Shown piece after piece: positions 34,745-46,926 of a DNA stretch of 64,000 bases. Numbering within the stretch: the first letter of the stretch is position 1; each line of letters opens with the position of its first letter. Origin of the DNA: Lathyrus oleraceus (lineage: Eukaryota; Streptophyta; Magnoliopsida; Fabales; Fabaceae). The stretch spans positions 133,602,354-133,666,353 of the forward strand of contig NC_066579.1 of NCBI RefSeq assembly GCF_024323335.1, written 5' to 3'. The position numbers and the translations under genes were made by a program. The notes under the pieces were generated by a model that worked only from the letters and a program-made list of their open reading frames with translations, made no database searches and was not told the DNA's origin.

Positions 34745-35222
34745 CAAATTCACGAATTTGAGATACGAGGATGAAAAATGTAAATTAATAGACTTTATTT
34801 CATTCTCTAAAATTTCATTACCAAACCCACCTTAGCCAATAAATATGAGTCAACAAAGACAAACATGAAGTTAAATTTATTATTTAGGATTACCCATTAA
34901 TATAAGTACAAAAAAGAGCCAAATTAAAATATCAGAATTTTGTATTGCTTTTTCTCTACTGAAATGATTTTACGACTTTCCACTCATTTTCTTCATGTAG
35001 ATCATTTTATATGTGAACATTTTTTAAGAGCCTCTTAACAAAATCAGTAAATATAATATCTCGTTTTAAGTTATAAAAATTCGTTGTAGCTAACAAGTAT
35101 ATATAAAAATCTATTTTTTTACTATAGTAGCTCATAATATAATTGTTAATTTTATAATATAAGGCAAAACATTACAATCAATGATTTTGTTTAAGTGATC
35201 TTCAATTATGGTTTATATTGTG
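34745..35222. other. AT-rich, no recognisable feature
   Basis: Very A/T-rich, no ORF of note, no repeat or terminus I can identify. Confidence 0.5.
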
Positions 35223-35226
35223 TTAA

Positions 35227-37124
35227 GAGGCTGTTTGAAACACTTTAGGTTTTCCATTCTTAAAATTTATTTTTGAAATCTAATTTTAAAGAGTGTTTTT
35301 AGGAAGAGAATTATCAAATAGACTAGTTTTTAAAAAAAATTGAAATGTGAAAATTGAAAACATTTATTTGGTAGTTTAATTTTCAATACTATTTTTAATA
35401 AGAGATTAAAAATATATTTAAATACAGAATTCTTTTTAATTAATAATAAAATATATTTCATTATCTATAAATATAGATATAATTTAGTCACTAATTATTT
35501 AATATAAGATCTAAGAATGCATGTCAACTATTTTTTAATATTAATTATATAATTAATAAAATATTATTTTAATAATAAGAGATTGACACATAATTTCAAA
35601 CAAATGATTTAAATCATTTTCATGACATTCATCATTACTATTTTTGATTATAATTAATCACTTTCTCTTCCTCAATTTTATAAGAAATATAAATTATACT
35701 ATAATATGATTGAAAATTTTAATTCTTATTGATTTTTCTTATTAAATTAGTTTTATTATTTAAGTATTATTAAAATTACAACTTTGCTAAGAAATATTGT
35801 AAGAGTATTTTTAGTTAGAAGCATTTTACTTTTTAAATATTCATGTTTATTATCTACTTCAATTGGAAAATAAGTGATAGATTTTAAAAATCGGATTGAA
35901 TCAACGGATCAAATTGATTGAATTGAGAATCGGATGAGTCACTGATATAGTTTGATTGTTGGATTTATTAAAGTATTGTATTTGTGGGAATCAGTCAGAA
36001 TCGACCAAAACTGATAAAAATTGAGAATCAATTGTTTAAATTTTTGTTTTTTTTTCCTCCGACAAAATGTCGTCATTTTGATAATTCTTTTTTAAATAAA
36101 ATTAAAATATAAAGAGATTTTGTTCAAAATTTATTTAGAACAACTTTTCCACCTTAAAATTAAATTTATTAGACGATACATTTATTTTGTTATTCAATTT
36201 CTGTTTCCATTAGACTTTGTTCAAAATTCATATAGATTTGTATTTTGTACTACTTTGTTATGTGTATATTTAAAATTTTAATTTAAAGAATGAATTCTTA
36301 AAATTATGATATTTTGAAAATTTTAAATTTTAAATTTTTTTAGCAGTCGTGATTTTTTTTAGAGATCGGATCACCCGATTCGACGATTTAATAACTATAT
36401 AATTTTGTTATAGATACCGATTTATTCAACAAAATTATCTGATTTAATTCGATTATGTTATGCGGTTCGACTAATGATCAAATGGTTCGAACAATGAACC
36501 AGTACACTCTCACCGATTTGATGACCGGTCAATTTTCTTAAACAATTATTATTAATAAAAAATATTTATTATTTTTGAAATGAAAAAAAAATATAATTTT
36601 ATAAAAGGTCAAGTTGTTATAAAAAATTGAGAGGAAATCTAAATTTGTCAATTTCTATAAAAAAAATTTTTTAAAAATTATTAATATTTATAAATTATAA
36701 ATATTTTTTTAGAAAAAAATGCTAATAAAAATATTTTCAAAATTAAATAAACACAGTTATTTTATTTGTATTTGGTATAACAGCTTATTATTATATGGAT
36801 AATAATATATTACTTTGTTTTATATATGTCTGAAAAGTATTAAGAAAAAATTAATTATAGAGATTAATAAAATTATGGTTATAATTACGAAAACTGTCAT
36901 TAATGAAAATTATAGAAAAAATCTATTAATAAAATTTGGAAAGTGAAAGCAAAATAAAAACTAAAACATATCAAAAGCTATTTTTGTTTTTTAGATTTAA
37001 AAACTGAAAAACTAAAAAGAGTTTTAGAAAACAATTTTTAAAAATTAGCTTTTCAAATAGATTTTTTAATTTTTAATTTTTAAAAACTAAAAAACTGTTT
37101 TTGGAAAGGGATTCAAACATGTCC
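35227..37124. mobile_element. TTAA-flanked inverted-repeat element (non-autonomous)
   Basis: The left end reads GAGGCTGTTTGAAACAC; the right end, inverted, reads GGACATGTTTGAATCCC. Looser inverted similarity (T/A-rich 'agttttttag', 'tttttaaaa' blocks) extends over 150 bases or more. TTAA lies directly outside both ends (35223-35226 and 37125-37128). The interior is A/T-rich and non-coding. It contains a block near 36340-36540 with 'gaccggtcaatt'-type text, which may be a second nested element. TTAA duplication is typical of piggyBac, but plant elements with GTTTGAA-type termini can belong to other superfamilies. Confidence 0.4.
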
Positions 37125-37128
37125 TTAA

Positions 37129-38400
37129 TGTCACTTTAGCAGGAAGAAAGAGAGCGTCGTGATATTTCTATTTGTCATGTTAGGCACAAATTTCATTTAT
37201 TAAATATAAGTATAACCAAAACTAGATTATATAATCTAAACAATCACAAATTATTTTCATCAAACATAAACATAACCTAAATTAAATCATATAACCAAAA
37301 CATAACTTACATAGTCATAAATTTCAATTATCAATTGTAAAGATAACCTAAGTTAAATTATATAACCTATACATAACCTAAACATTATTATCCAAATAAT
37401 TCCAAACATAAGAGGAGTGAGGGTTAATTGTGTTGATAAAAAATCGAAACTAATTTATGAAAACTTTGTTATTTAAAACAACCACACATAGATAAGACAA
37501 CAAAAATAAAGAAAGAAGATTGAGATGAAGAGAGATACATAATATAAAAAACGCAAACAATAGAGACTTAACCATTTGACATAGTTCTATCTTCAAGAGT
37601 TTTCTCTTGAGAATTTTTCTAAATAGAGACTTTATTTGTTTAAAGATTATGCCCATAAATCTTCTAACTAGAAATAAAAGATTTTACACGAGTTAATCTC
37701 CAAACTTAACTAAACTTTTCACAAGCTGAACTCAAGAACCAAACAGAGCTTTTAATAGGCTACACTCAAAAATCAAACAAATTTTTTAACAAGTTAAGCT
37801 TAAGAACCAAACAAAGCTTTTAACATGTCAAACTCAAGAATCTACAACCAAGATTTTATACGAGTTTAGCTTACAACATTTACAAAAAAGTTGCTACAAG
37901 AGAATCACACTCTTGGATACATCAAGTTAAAGCACAACCTCAATTACAATAAAACTCTCACAAGGATTTTTCGATCTTTCAACACTTCATCAATCATTAT
38001 GAAAAGAAAATATGAAAACATAGAGAGTAGAAGAAGAATATAAGATTTTATAATAATAAATTTAGTGTAAACTGAAATGAGGAGAAACCTCATTTAGATA
38101 GGAAAAAAATTGGCTCAAAATAGAAATAATCCTTTGGCCCTTTTAATAATTTAATCGATTAGCCCTAATTATTAATTGATTAAAATCTTTCAAAATACAA
38201 CAATCCTAATTAAAAAAGGGAAACCTTGATATAGCTATATAAATTAATCGATTGAAAACATTTTTAATCAATTAAGAGGTTATTTACCTTACTGACCAAG
38301 TCCTTAATCAATTAGGCAATATAAAAGTCATCCCAATTGATTAGTAACACCTTTTAATAAATTATCCACAAGTCTTGGTTGTTTTCTATAGGTTTTGTAA
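37129..38400 (-). repeat. Probable degenerate copia LTR, minus strand
   Basis: No ORF. On the minus strand the text runs from AATCGATT-rich sequence (38150-38340) through a repeated phrase (TTGGTTCTTGAG/TTGGTTCTTAAG near 37730-37830) to CAACACAATTAACCCTCACTCC near 37410-37435. This resembles the U3-R-U5 order of legume copia LTRs. The termini cannot be placed. The first 270 bases (37129-37400) show nothing further. Confidence 0.35.
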
Positions 38401-38423
38401 AATAATAGAGGGTTTTAAAAACG

Positions 38424-38532
38424 TGTGTGTGTGTGTGTGCATGCGCGCATGTGTGTGTGTATTGTGCACGCGTGTGTGTATGTGTGTGTGCGCATGTGTG
38501 TGTGTGTGTATGTGTGCGCGTGTGTGTTGTGT

Positions 38533-38589
<57 letters not shown>
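38424..38589. repeat. (TG)n microsatellite with CG/CA interruptions
   Basis: About 165 bases of alternating purine-pyrimidine sequence. The last 50 or so are pure TG; the rest contain GCGC, GCAC and GTAC interruptions. Long apparent ORFs on both strands here are composition artefacts. Confidence 0.9.
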
Positions 38590-38591
<2 letters not shown>

Positions 38592-38912
38592 CGCACATGT
38601 ATACATGTGGACGTGTGTTCATGTATGTGTGTGTAAGTATTATTTCAATAATACGCCTAGGCTTACTCTTGACCTTTTACATTTTATTTTATTATTCTAA
38701 GATGTTAAGCGCTGGATCAAGAGAGATTTCACATTTCTAAAACTTTATATTTTCAAGGTTCCCTTGCTAGATATAACAATAAATTACCACTTCAACTAGA
38801 ACATGAATCTTTGACTGATGAGACTTGATAGATTTTATTGACAGTTGATATTAACTCCCTGTGTCATAAAGAACTCTAAACATCCATAATTTGTTTGACC
38901 TATGTAGTTATT
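38590..38912. other. No recognisable feature
   Basis: Single-copy-looking A/T-rich sequence between the (TG)n tract and the SIRE element. No coding or repeat signal that I can support. Confidence 0.5.
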
Positions 38913-40278
38913 TGGTTAGAACAAGATTTAGTTATGCATCTATACCTTGAGTTTTGATGATAACAATGTAGTATTTGTGTGAGAACAATTTTGGTATCCT
39001 AATGGTTTGTTATTGTGTAGCTTTAACAGCCAGTTTGAATTCTGAATATATGACATGCAACGTCATCAGTTTCTGAATGATGATTTCCAATTCCGTTTCT
39101 GCGTCAGTCATAAGAAATTCTGATGGATGTTCAAAGTTGTTGCTACAATGGTCTTTCTACTTCTATGTCTATTTACTCCTGAGAAGCTTCTGAGGAGACG
39201 TTATGTTGTTGCTGCAACATTCTCTCAGTTCATGCTTCCGGACATGACTTTGATCACTAAGCTTCTGAACAATGACAAGCTTCTGAAGTTGTGTTATGCA
39301 GCTGAAGATTCTGAAGATCTCAAGCCAGACGTTGAGGTTATCAAGGTTTTAAATATAGATTCTGAAAACTCTGAAGATACTGAAGATCTCAAGCCAGACT
39401 ACTGACATTATCAAGGTTCTGACCGAAGACTTTGAAGTTTTTAAATCCAGCTTTATGTTTCTTAATTCCATGCTTCATCAAGTTTTCATTAGAAGCAAAT
39501 GAACTTGAAGATAAGATCAAATGAGCACGTGAAAAAATAGTACATAATACAAATCAAATATCCTTTCCACTACCTGATGTCACGGGAAACGACAGTACTA
39601 TACATCACAACTGTCACTGAATTTTTTGGGTAAAGGACAATATGTAATATCACTCCTTTCACCATACAACAGTGTATAGCCGCTCTATTTGGTTTTCCCA
39701 TTTTCCCTCCAACGGTATTCTTCTTATGCTATATAAGTAGGACCTGGAGACTTGAAGAAAAAAAAAACGAGACACACAAGAATGCTGAAGGGTTGCTAAA
39801 CTTGACACAAAGCTATCATTCTTTTTACACATTTTTTCTTTAAGTAATTGTTTATTATTTATGTAAAATATGCTTGTATATAAGAAACTTGTACCATACA
39901 AAATATTATTCAAACTGTTTGTTTGGTTCCTTAAGGAGATTAGGGTATTGTCGGATCCTTGAGAAGACAAATAAGGTTATTCTTTTTTAGTCCTTAAGAA
40001 TACTAGGATATAATCGGATCCTTGAGAAGACAAAGAAGGTTATTCTTTGTGATTATTTTAATCTACTAATTATGGTGGATTAAGTCCTTGTGTATAAGGA
40101 GAAATCACATTGGCAGGTGGAATGGAGTAGCTTTGAGTTTCAAGCGAACCAGGATAAAATACTTGTGTTTTTATCTCTTTGTTATTAACATCTAAGTGAT
40201 GTTTTTGAGTTGGTAAAAAGCTTTTTTTTTTGTAAAATCCAATTCAAATCCCCCTTTCTTGTATTTTTCACACCCTCA
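38913..40278 (+). repeat. SIRE 5' LTR
   Basis: Starts TGGTTAGAAC (family TGTTAGAAC plus one base) and ends CACCCTCA, 1366 bases. TATATAA at 39730-39736 is conserved with the other two SIRE LTRs. U3 carries repeated GAAGATTCTGAAGAT words (39305-39390) and a 92-codon ORF at 39127-39405. Confidence 0.85.
39730..39736 (+). promoter_or_regulatory. TATA box, SIRE 5' LTR
   Basis: TATATAA in GCTATATAAGTAGGAC, followed about 30-40 bases later by the presumed R region. The same position and context occur in the 3' LTR (44657-44663) and in the LTR at 3384-4708. Confidence 0.6.
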
Positions 40279-40975
40279 ATTGGTCACTTCTAACACTGCT
40301 AATATTATTAACTACAATGAAAGAGATCGCTATAGTGAAAAACCACCATTCTTTGATGGTGAGAAATTTAATTATTGGAAAGATATAATAGAAAGTTTCT
40401 TTCTTGGTTACGATGTTGATCTCTGGGATCTTGTAGTCGATGGCTACGTTCACCTAGTTAATGCTGAAGGAAATAATATAGCAAGAAGTGCTATGATTGA
40501 TCAACAGAAGAAAGATTTCAAAAATCAGCATAAGGCCAGAACTATATTACTAAATGTTATCTCTTATACTGAGTATGAGAAGATAACAAACATATATTCT
40601 TCCAAATCGATTTTCGACTCTCAGAGGGTGACTCATGAGGGGAATGCTCAAGTAAAGGACACAAAGGCCTTGGCGTTAATCCAGAAGTACGGGGCATTTA
40701 GAATGGAGGATGATGAAACACTTGAGACTATGTTCTCAAGGTTTCAGATTCTTGTTGCAGAACTGACAATTCTAGACAAAGGATACTATACAACTAACAA
40801 TATCAAGAAGATTATCCGAAGTCTTCCTAAAAGATGGAGACCTATGGTAAATTCTTTGAAGCTTGCAAAGGATCTTAACATTACTAGTCTTGAAGAACGT
40901 GTTACATTTTTAAGAAGCCACGAGATTGAGCTCGAGGAAGATGAACCTCAGTCAGAACTAGATTTTCCTTTAAAC
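40279..40975 (+). pseudogene. SIRE gag, N-terminal two thirds
   Basis: Open from just after the LTR (no ATG start is retained; the leader and PBS are deleted). It carries the family gag domain: PPFFDGEKFNYWKDIIESF, then LWDLVVDGY, KARTILLNVIS, DETLETMFSRFQILV and IKKIIRSLPKRWRPMV. It ends at a RSHEIELEEDEPQ segment. The homologous C-terminal gag half is at 25230-25747 on the minus strand. At about 40970 the sequence jumps directly to the RT start, so the zinc knuckle, protease and integrase are deleted. Confidence 0.85.
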
Positions 40976-42050
40976 CTTCCGAAGAGACTATTCTAGGATT
41001 GGTATCTGTGATAGAACTCACATCTATTGATGAAGCTTTTCTGGATAATGACCGAGTTATGGCTATGCAAGAATAATTGAATCAATTCACCATAAATGAC
41101 ATTTGAGGTCTTGCTCAGAAACCAAAGGGTTTCCATGTCATTGGAACCAAATGGGTTTTCAGAAACAAGCTCAATGAGAAGGGTGAAATTGTCAAAAACA
41201 AGGCTCAACTGGTAGCAGAAGGTTATAGTCAGAAAGAACGTATATACTATACAAAAAACGTTGCTCCAGTTTCCAGGTTAGAGTCTATTCGTCCTTTAAT
41301 TTCATTTGCAGTCAATCATAACATCATCCTTTATCATATGGATGTTAAGAGTGCATTCTTAAATGGATACATTTATGAAGAAGTATATGTGCATCAACCT
41401 CCTGGATTTGAAAGTTCTCAAAATCCTGAATTTGTTTTTAAATCAAAAAAGTTATTATATGGTCTGAAGCAAGCTCCCAACGCTTGGTATGATAGGCTAA
41501 GTAACTTCATTTAGGAAAATGATTTTACCAGAGGGAAAGGGGACACAACTCTCTTTTGCAAAACCTTTAAGAATGATATTCTGGTTTTGCAAATTTATAT
41601 TAATGATATTATTTTTGGTTCTGCTAATGCTTCATTGTGCAAGGATTTTGCAAAGTCAATGCAAGCAGAGTTTGAAATGAGTCTGATAGGAGAACTCAAG
41701 TTCTTTCTAGGAATCCATATTGATCAATGATCAGAAGGAACGTACATTCATCAGAACAAATATACAAGGGAACTTCTGAAAATTTTAAACTTGTCAGAAT
41801 GCAAGCAAGCAAAGACTCAAATCGCTTCTAAGGTAAATCATAAGGGTATTGAAATTAAACATCATTTTTTACATGACTATGCTCAGAAGGGTATTTTCAC
41901 TTAAAATTTGTTTATACAGATCATCAATAGGTTGATATCTTTATAAAACCCCTTGCTGGAGATAGATTTGTTTTCATTCCTGAAAAACTTATTTATGGAT
42001 TTATGTCCAGAACGAAAAGATGTATATCAGAATGTTTAAGTCTTCGGAAC
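40976..42050 (+). pseudogene. SIRE RT and RNase H remnant
   Basis: The RT reads FKPSEETILGLV, then SIDEAF, a stop near 41075, PKGFHVIGTKWVF, LVAEGYSQ, NVAPVSRLESIRPLI, MDVKSAFLNGY, YGLKQAPNAWYDRL and the catalytic box. That box reads YINDIIFG where YVDD is needed, so an Asp is lost. After the K..R.LL.IL segment (about 41800) most of RNase H is missing. Only its tail remains (IEIKHHFLHDYAQKG, about 41850-41900, then a frameshifted PLLEIDLFSF-type end). Several stops. Confidence 0.85.
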
Positions 42051-42488
42051 TCTAGATTAGATTCTAAGAATTTATTTGTTGACTCTGAAACATGAGCTTT
42101 CTGAAGTAAGGAGGTTTCATGAATCAGAAAGGTTCTGATTAGAAGCAATCTTACCGATTAGTCTTCTTGATTCTGAACAGTCATTGCATTAAACGTTTTT
42201 CATATCATTTGATATCATATGGTTCTAAGTGGTGACAGTTGTCCCACTTTCTAGACACATATGATGATAACATGACGCATTAGGTTTCATAATTCTTGGA
42301 ATTAAGTTAAAATCTCTTATGCTTCCCCCGATGGAAGCTTAATTTTTACCTTGTCATCATTGTAAATTTTCTATATAAATCCACTTCATTCACATTTTCA
42401 CCCTATGTTCACAATATCCCCACACTTTCATCTTTCAAACCTAAAACACACTCTCTGCAACTATTCATCTTCTCATTCAACTTCAACA
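42051..42488 (+). other. SIRE post-pol spacer
   Basis: Non-coding sequence between the pol remnant and the envelope-like remnant. Around 42285-42400 it aligns with 1-130 of the first element, including a TTCCCCC tract. That may be an internal pyrimidine/purine tract. Confidence 0.5.
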
Positions 42489-42788
42489 ATGATTGCTCCT
42501 CAACAACATATTCATCAACAATTTCAACAACTACAACTAGCTCATCCTCACTATCCTCCTAGATTTGTCACCATTGAAAGCACTCCTTCATCATAAGAAG
42601 AAATCAATGGTAGTAATATCTCGTCAGAAAACTATCCTTTATTCACAAAGATCGAACCACCAGAAGTTTTAGAATACTACATGGAGATCCGTCTTGAAGA
42701 TGATATTGATCCATTGGTGGATCCCTTAAATCTCCCAGATGACTACCTAGTTGTTCAGCCGCCTCCTCCTCCTTCCCAACACCCTTAG
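42489..42788 (+). pseudogene. Envelope-like ORF remnant
   Basis: ATG at 42489 (MIAPQQ). A stop at 42594-42596 is followed in the same frame by the family patch PPEVLEYYME and DDIDPLVDPLNLP, ending in a proline run (QPPPPPSQHP) and TAG at 42786-42788. At 100 codons it is far shorter than the region at 204-2538, so most of the ORF is deleted. Confidence 0.7.
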
Positions 42789-43841
42789 TTTTCATAAATA
42801 GTCTTCGCCCGTGTTTGTGTTTTTTATTTCTGTCTAAGTATTTGTGTGCCTTTTTATGTTTGTTGGAGTACTTGCTGTATTTCAATTATTTTTTTCATTG
42901 TATTTCCGCCTTTGTAATCAACTATATCATTTCTGCCTTTTGGCATTGATTAATGAAAATCATGTTTGTTTGTTTCCAGCTTTTATCTTATTTCTTTTGT
43001 CTATGTCTTTGACAAAGTGGGAGAAACATATCTAAGGGGAAGAATTGTAATTAATTTTGACATACCTACATTCCTTAATAAGAACCCAAACATTGTTTAA
43101 TGTTTTCTGGTAACAACTTCTTCGAAGAATAGTTTGTTAATTTTTTTTTGCAGGGTTAAGTTTAAACATCAGAAGCTCTGTTGAAGTGTAAAGATCAGAA
43201 TGTAAGTTACCAATTTCTGAAGAAATGGTCTACTATCTGAGTCTAGAAAACTTTCATGCTGATGATTGAGTCTTCAAGGAATTAATAACCATGTTCTGAA
43301 CTTAGAACACTGGGTACTTGGCATCAGGTTTTGAAGAATTGAAAAATTCGGCATCAATCTATGAGGAAGTGTAACTTCCATAGTAATCAGACTTGGCAAT
43401 CAAGATTTTAAGAAGAATTCCTAACCAGATTCTGAAATTTCTTCTCAAAGAGTTTTGTTATTCAAAGGTAATCTAGCTCTGAAAGAGAATTTCAAATTAA
43501 ACCAGAATTCAAGCTTCTGAAGATCACCAGACTCTGAAGCTTCTTCAAAAGAATTAAAATAAGCTTCTGAAGTGAATCTCTTCAGAATGTTGATGTTAAC
43601 AAACCAGTGCTCTAGACAACATCAAGCAACTTCTAAAGATAAGCCAGATTCTGATTGAAGATCATTCTGGTATTTCAAAAAGGTTAATCAGGAAAGTGCT
43701 CTTTCATTCTGATTTTATCTTTTTAGGATTATACATCTCAGGGAGAGCTTTGTGCTTATGTAAGATGTATTCTTCTGTGATTACCCTATATAAAACTGTT
43801 CATCAAAATATATGTTTTGTCATCATCAAAAAGAGGGATAT
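42789..43841 (+). other. SIRE 3' non-coding region with polypurine tract
   Basis: Aligns with 2539-3383. Rich in TTCTGAAG/CTTCAGAA words. Ends in the purine-rich tract AAAAAGAGGGATAT (43828-43841), directly before the TG of the LTR. Confidence 0.6.
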
Positions 43842-45206
43842 TGTTAGAACAAGATTTGGTTCTACATTCATACCTTGAGTTTTAATGATAACAATGTTGT
43901 ATTTGTGTGAGAACAATTTTGGTACCCTAATGGTTTGTTATTGTGTAGCTTTAACAACCAATTTGGATTTAGAATATATGACGTGCAACATCATCAATTT
44001 CTGAATGATGAGTTCCAATTCTGCTTCTGTGCCAGTCATAAGAAGTTCTGATGGATGTTCAAAGTTATTGCTACAATGATCTTTCTGCTTCTGTGTTTAT
44101 TCACTCCTGAGAAGCTTCTGAGGAGATGTTATGTTGTTGTTGCAACATTCTCTCAGTTAATTCTTCCGGACATGACTTTGATCACTAAACTTCTAAAGAA
44201 TGCAAAGCTTCTGAAGTTGTGTTATGTAGCTGAAGATTCTGAAGATCTCAAGCCAGAAATTAAGGTTATCACGATTCTGACTGCAGATTCTGAAATCTCT
44301 GAAGATTCTGAAGATCTCAAGCCAGACTACTGATGTTGTTAAGGTTCTGACCAATGTTTCTGGAGTTTCTGAATCCAGTTTTATGTTTCTTCATTTCATG
44401 CTTCATCAACTTTCATCAGAAGTCAATGAACTTGAAGATAAGATCAAATGGACATTTAATCAATTAGTACATAATATAAATCAAATATCCTTTCCACCAA
44501 CTGATATCATGGGCAAGGACAGTACTACACATCACATTTGTCACTGTATTTGTGGGTGAAGGACAGTACGCAATATCACTCCTTTTACCATCCAACAGTG
44601 TACAACCACTTTATTTAGTTTTCCCATTTTTCCCTCCAACGATCTTCTTCTTATGTTATATAAGTAGGACTTGGAGACTTGAAGATAAAAAATGAGACAT
44701 ACTAGAATACTGAAGCGTTGCTAAACTTGAAAAAAAAAAGCTATCATTCTTTTTACACAGTTTTTCTTTAAGTAATTGCTTATCATTTTTGTAAAATCTT
44801 CTTGTATAGAAGAAACTTGTAACACATAAAATATTATTCAAACTGTTTGTTTGATTCCTTAAGGAGACTAGGGTATAGTCGGATCCTTGGGAATATAAAG
44901 AAGGTTATTCTTTATGAGTCCTTAAGGAGACTAGGGTATAGTCGAATCCCTGAGAAGACAAAGAACATTATTATTTGTGATTTTTGTAATCAGTTGATTA
45001 TAGTGGATTAAGTGCTTGTGTATAAGGAGAAATCACCTTGGCGGGTGGACATGAGTAGCTTTGAGTTTCAAGCGAACCAGGATAAAATACTTGTGTTTTT
45101 ATCTCTTTCTTATTAACATCTATGTGGTGTTCGTGAGTTGGTAAAAAGTTTTTATTTTGTAAAACCCAATTCAAACCACCTTTTCTTGTATTTTTCATAC
45201 CTTCTA
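43842..45206 (+). repeat. SIRE 3' LTR
   Basis: 1365 bases starting TGTTAGAACAAG and ending ...CATACCTTCTA. TATATAA at 44657-44663. A 92-codon ORF (44055-44333) corresponds to 39127-39405 in the 5' LTR. Confidence 0.85.
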
Positions 45207-45211
45207 TTATT

Positions 45212-46923
45212 GTCTTAAAATTTTTGCTTATCTTGTTGTCTTCATCAAAACTTACTAATAGTCATACATGCAAAAACATAGATCCATATTATCCTTTTTT
45301 AGATCATGAAAATACATCTCTCAGAGGGGTGATAAACAAAATACGAAGAGTAAGTAATTTGAATGATTAAACTCCCCCACACATATAAAGAGAGTATACT
45401 TTACTCCTCCAATGAGTAAAGTGAAATTACGGTAAATAAAAACGAGTTTAACAGATGAAATGAGATTGTTGGGGTTAGGTTTCATGATCCTTTTCTAATC
45501 TACCCCAATGATTAGTTATACATATTCTAGTTAACATTCAATATTATCACCTATCACTCTAATATTGTTATTAATGTCTAAACAACTACGTGATATCAAT
45601 TGTATGGCTAAACTGGTGATCTCTCATACGATTATTCAATATGATATCATTAAGTATCGATAGTACATGTGAATTTTAACCATAAATCTATCCCTAGAGT
45701 TTAGTGTTTAACAAATGATTTTTTTTAATCTATTTTGGAAAATATTTCTTAATAGTATTTCAAAACCACATATCAATTTTGAATTTTATAGATTATAAAA
45801 GGCATTAAGAAAGTTGATAATCAATAATATTAATGAATAACTAGAAAATATATAATATCACGATTCAAAGGAATACATGAGATTTTGGATAGCTACATCT
45901 AACCCCAAGAAAAGAGAGTTTAGTTCCTCTTACTTATATTAGCTTTACACAGTAATAAAGAAAGAGATGAAAAAGCATCAGCGATCCATCTCTCTGACCG
46001 GATGAAGCCTCCACCTTTGATCTTTATTTCCTCTCCTTAAGATTGCTCTCTTTTAATCTCTCTGTTTTTTATTCTGTTTAGTGTTGAGTGATTTCCTCAA
46101 ATGCGATGCCGAGACCTTTATTTATAAGTGTGTTGTAAAGGCATTTTCGCTAAGCGATCAAATCAGCTCGCCCACCAAGCCGATTTCTTCCCTAAGAAAA
46201 TTTTTCAGCTCAGCCAAATGGGGCTTTGAACCATCCTATTTTCTCCTAGCGACCTAGTATCTTCGCCCAAAAAGAACTTCTTTTCTTTACCATAAATTTT
46301 CTCCCAACTCAGCCAAGTGGGACTCTAAACCGCGCTATTTTTGCCCAACGAACAAATGGTTTCTCCCAACAAAAATGTTCTATGCTAGATCTTACTACCT
46401 TGATTTTGCTGATCGAGCCCATGCTCACTAAACAAACTCTTTGTTGCTCAAAATACTTGTTTTATGATACTTTTGGAATTGTAGGATTGTTTATCATGTA
46501 TTTGAGAAATGCATAGTTATAATGTTAAAAAATGCTAAAATTCAAGTTATCCACTATTTATAATGAATTAGGGAATTTTTATAAGATTACTTTTTAAATA
46601 AGTTAATAACTATCGTAAAATATGTAAAAATACATATTTTGTCAATTATCAACAAAAAAGAGCATTTCTTTATAAATAAAAATGAAATATTTTAAGAGAA
46701 CCTTTTGTAAAAAATAAACGCTTTCATTTTGCTTCACGTGCTATTGAAAATCAAGTGCATAGAAAGAAAATAAAGATAATTCTAAATTCCATAAATTAAT
46801 TTTTAACTTTTTAATTCAAATCAATATTAATAGCTCCTTTTTGTAAAAGACACTCATATTTTTATCTAATTTTTTGAAGTGCATGTGTACTTTTACGTAA
46901 AAATTCTTAATAGAACACTTTCA
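45212..46923 (-). repeat. Possible degenerate gypsy (Athila-like) LTR
   Basis: No coding signal. On the minus strand, about 46480-45300 shows the word order of Athila-like LTRs: AGGTGGAGGCTTCATCC near 46010, then GAACTAAACTCTC, a GGGGTTAGATGTAGC block near 45890-45910 and ATTCCTTTGAATCGTGATAT near 45855-45875. No termini or second LTR are found. The remainder is A/T-rich. Confidence 0.3.
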
Positions 46924-46926
46924 TTA

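Larger units (their letters stand above)
38913..45206 (+). mobile_element. SIRE/Maximus Ty1-copia element, both LTRs, internally deleted
   Basis: A 6.3-kb element with 5' LTR 38913-40278, partial gag, RT, RNase H remnant, envelope-like remnant, polypurine tract and 3' LTR 43842-45206. TTATT lies outside both ends (38908-38912 and 45207-45211), a candidate 5-base duplication. Family members are usually 9-11 kb. Zinc knuckle, protease, integrase and most of RNase H are missing, and the PBS is cut to TTGGT. The LTRs differ by eye at roughly one base in ten in sampled stretches, so the insertion is old. Confidence 0.85.

Noticed and set aside
38354..38700. Long ORFs on both strands across the TG repeat
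   Set aside because: They encode alternating Cys/Val or His/Thr purely from dinucleotide composition; no protein family.
46000..46450. Possible gene in G/C-richer text with 'gcccaa' and 'cgccc' words
   Set aside because: No open frame longer than a few dozen codons; fits better as degenerate LTR sequence.
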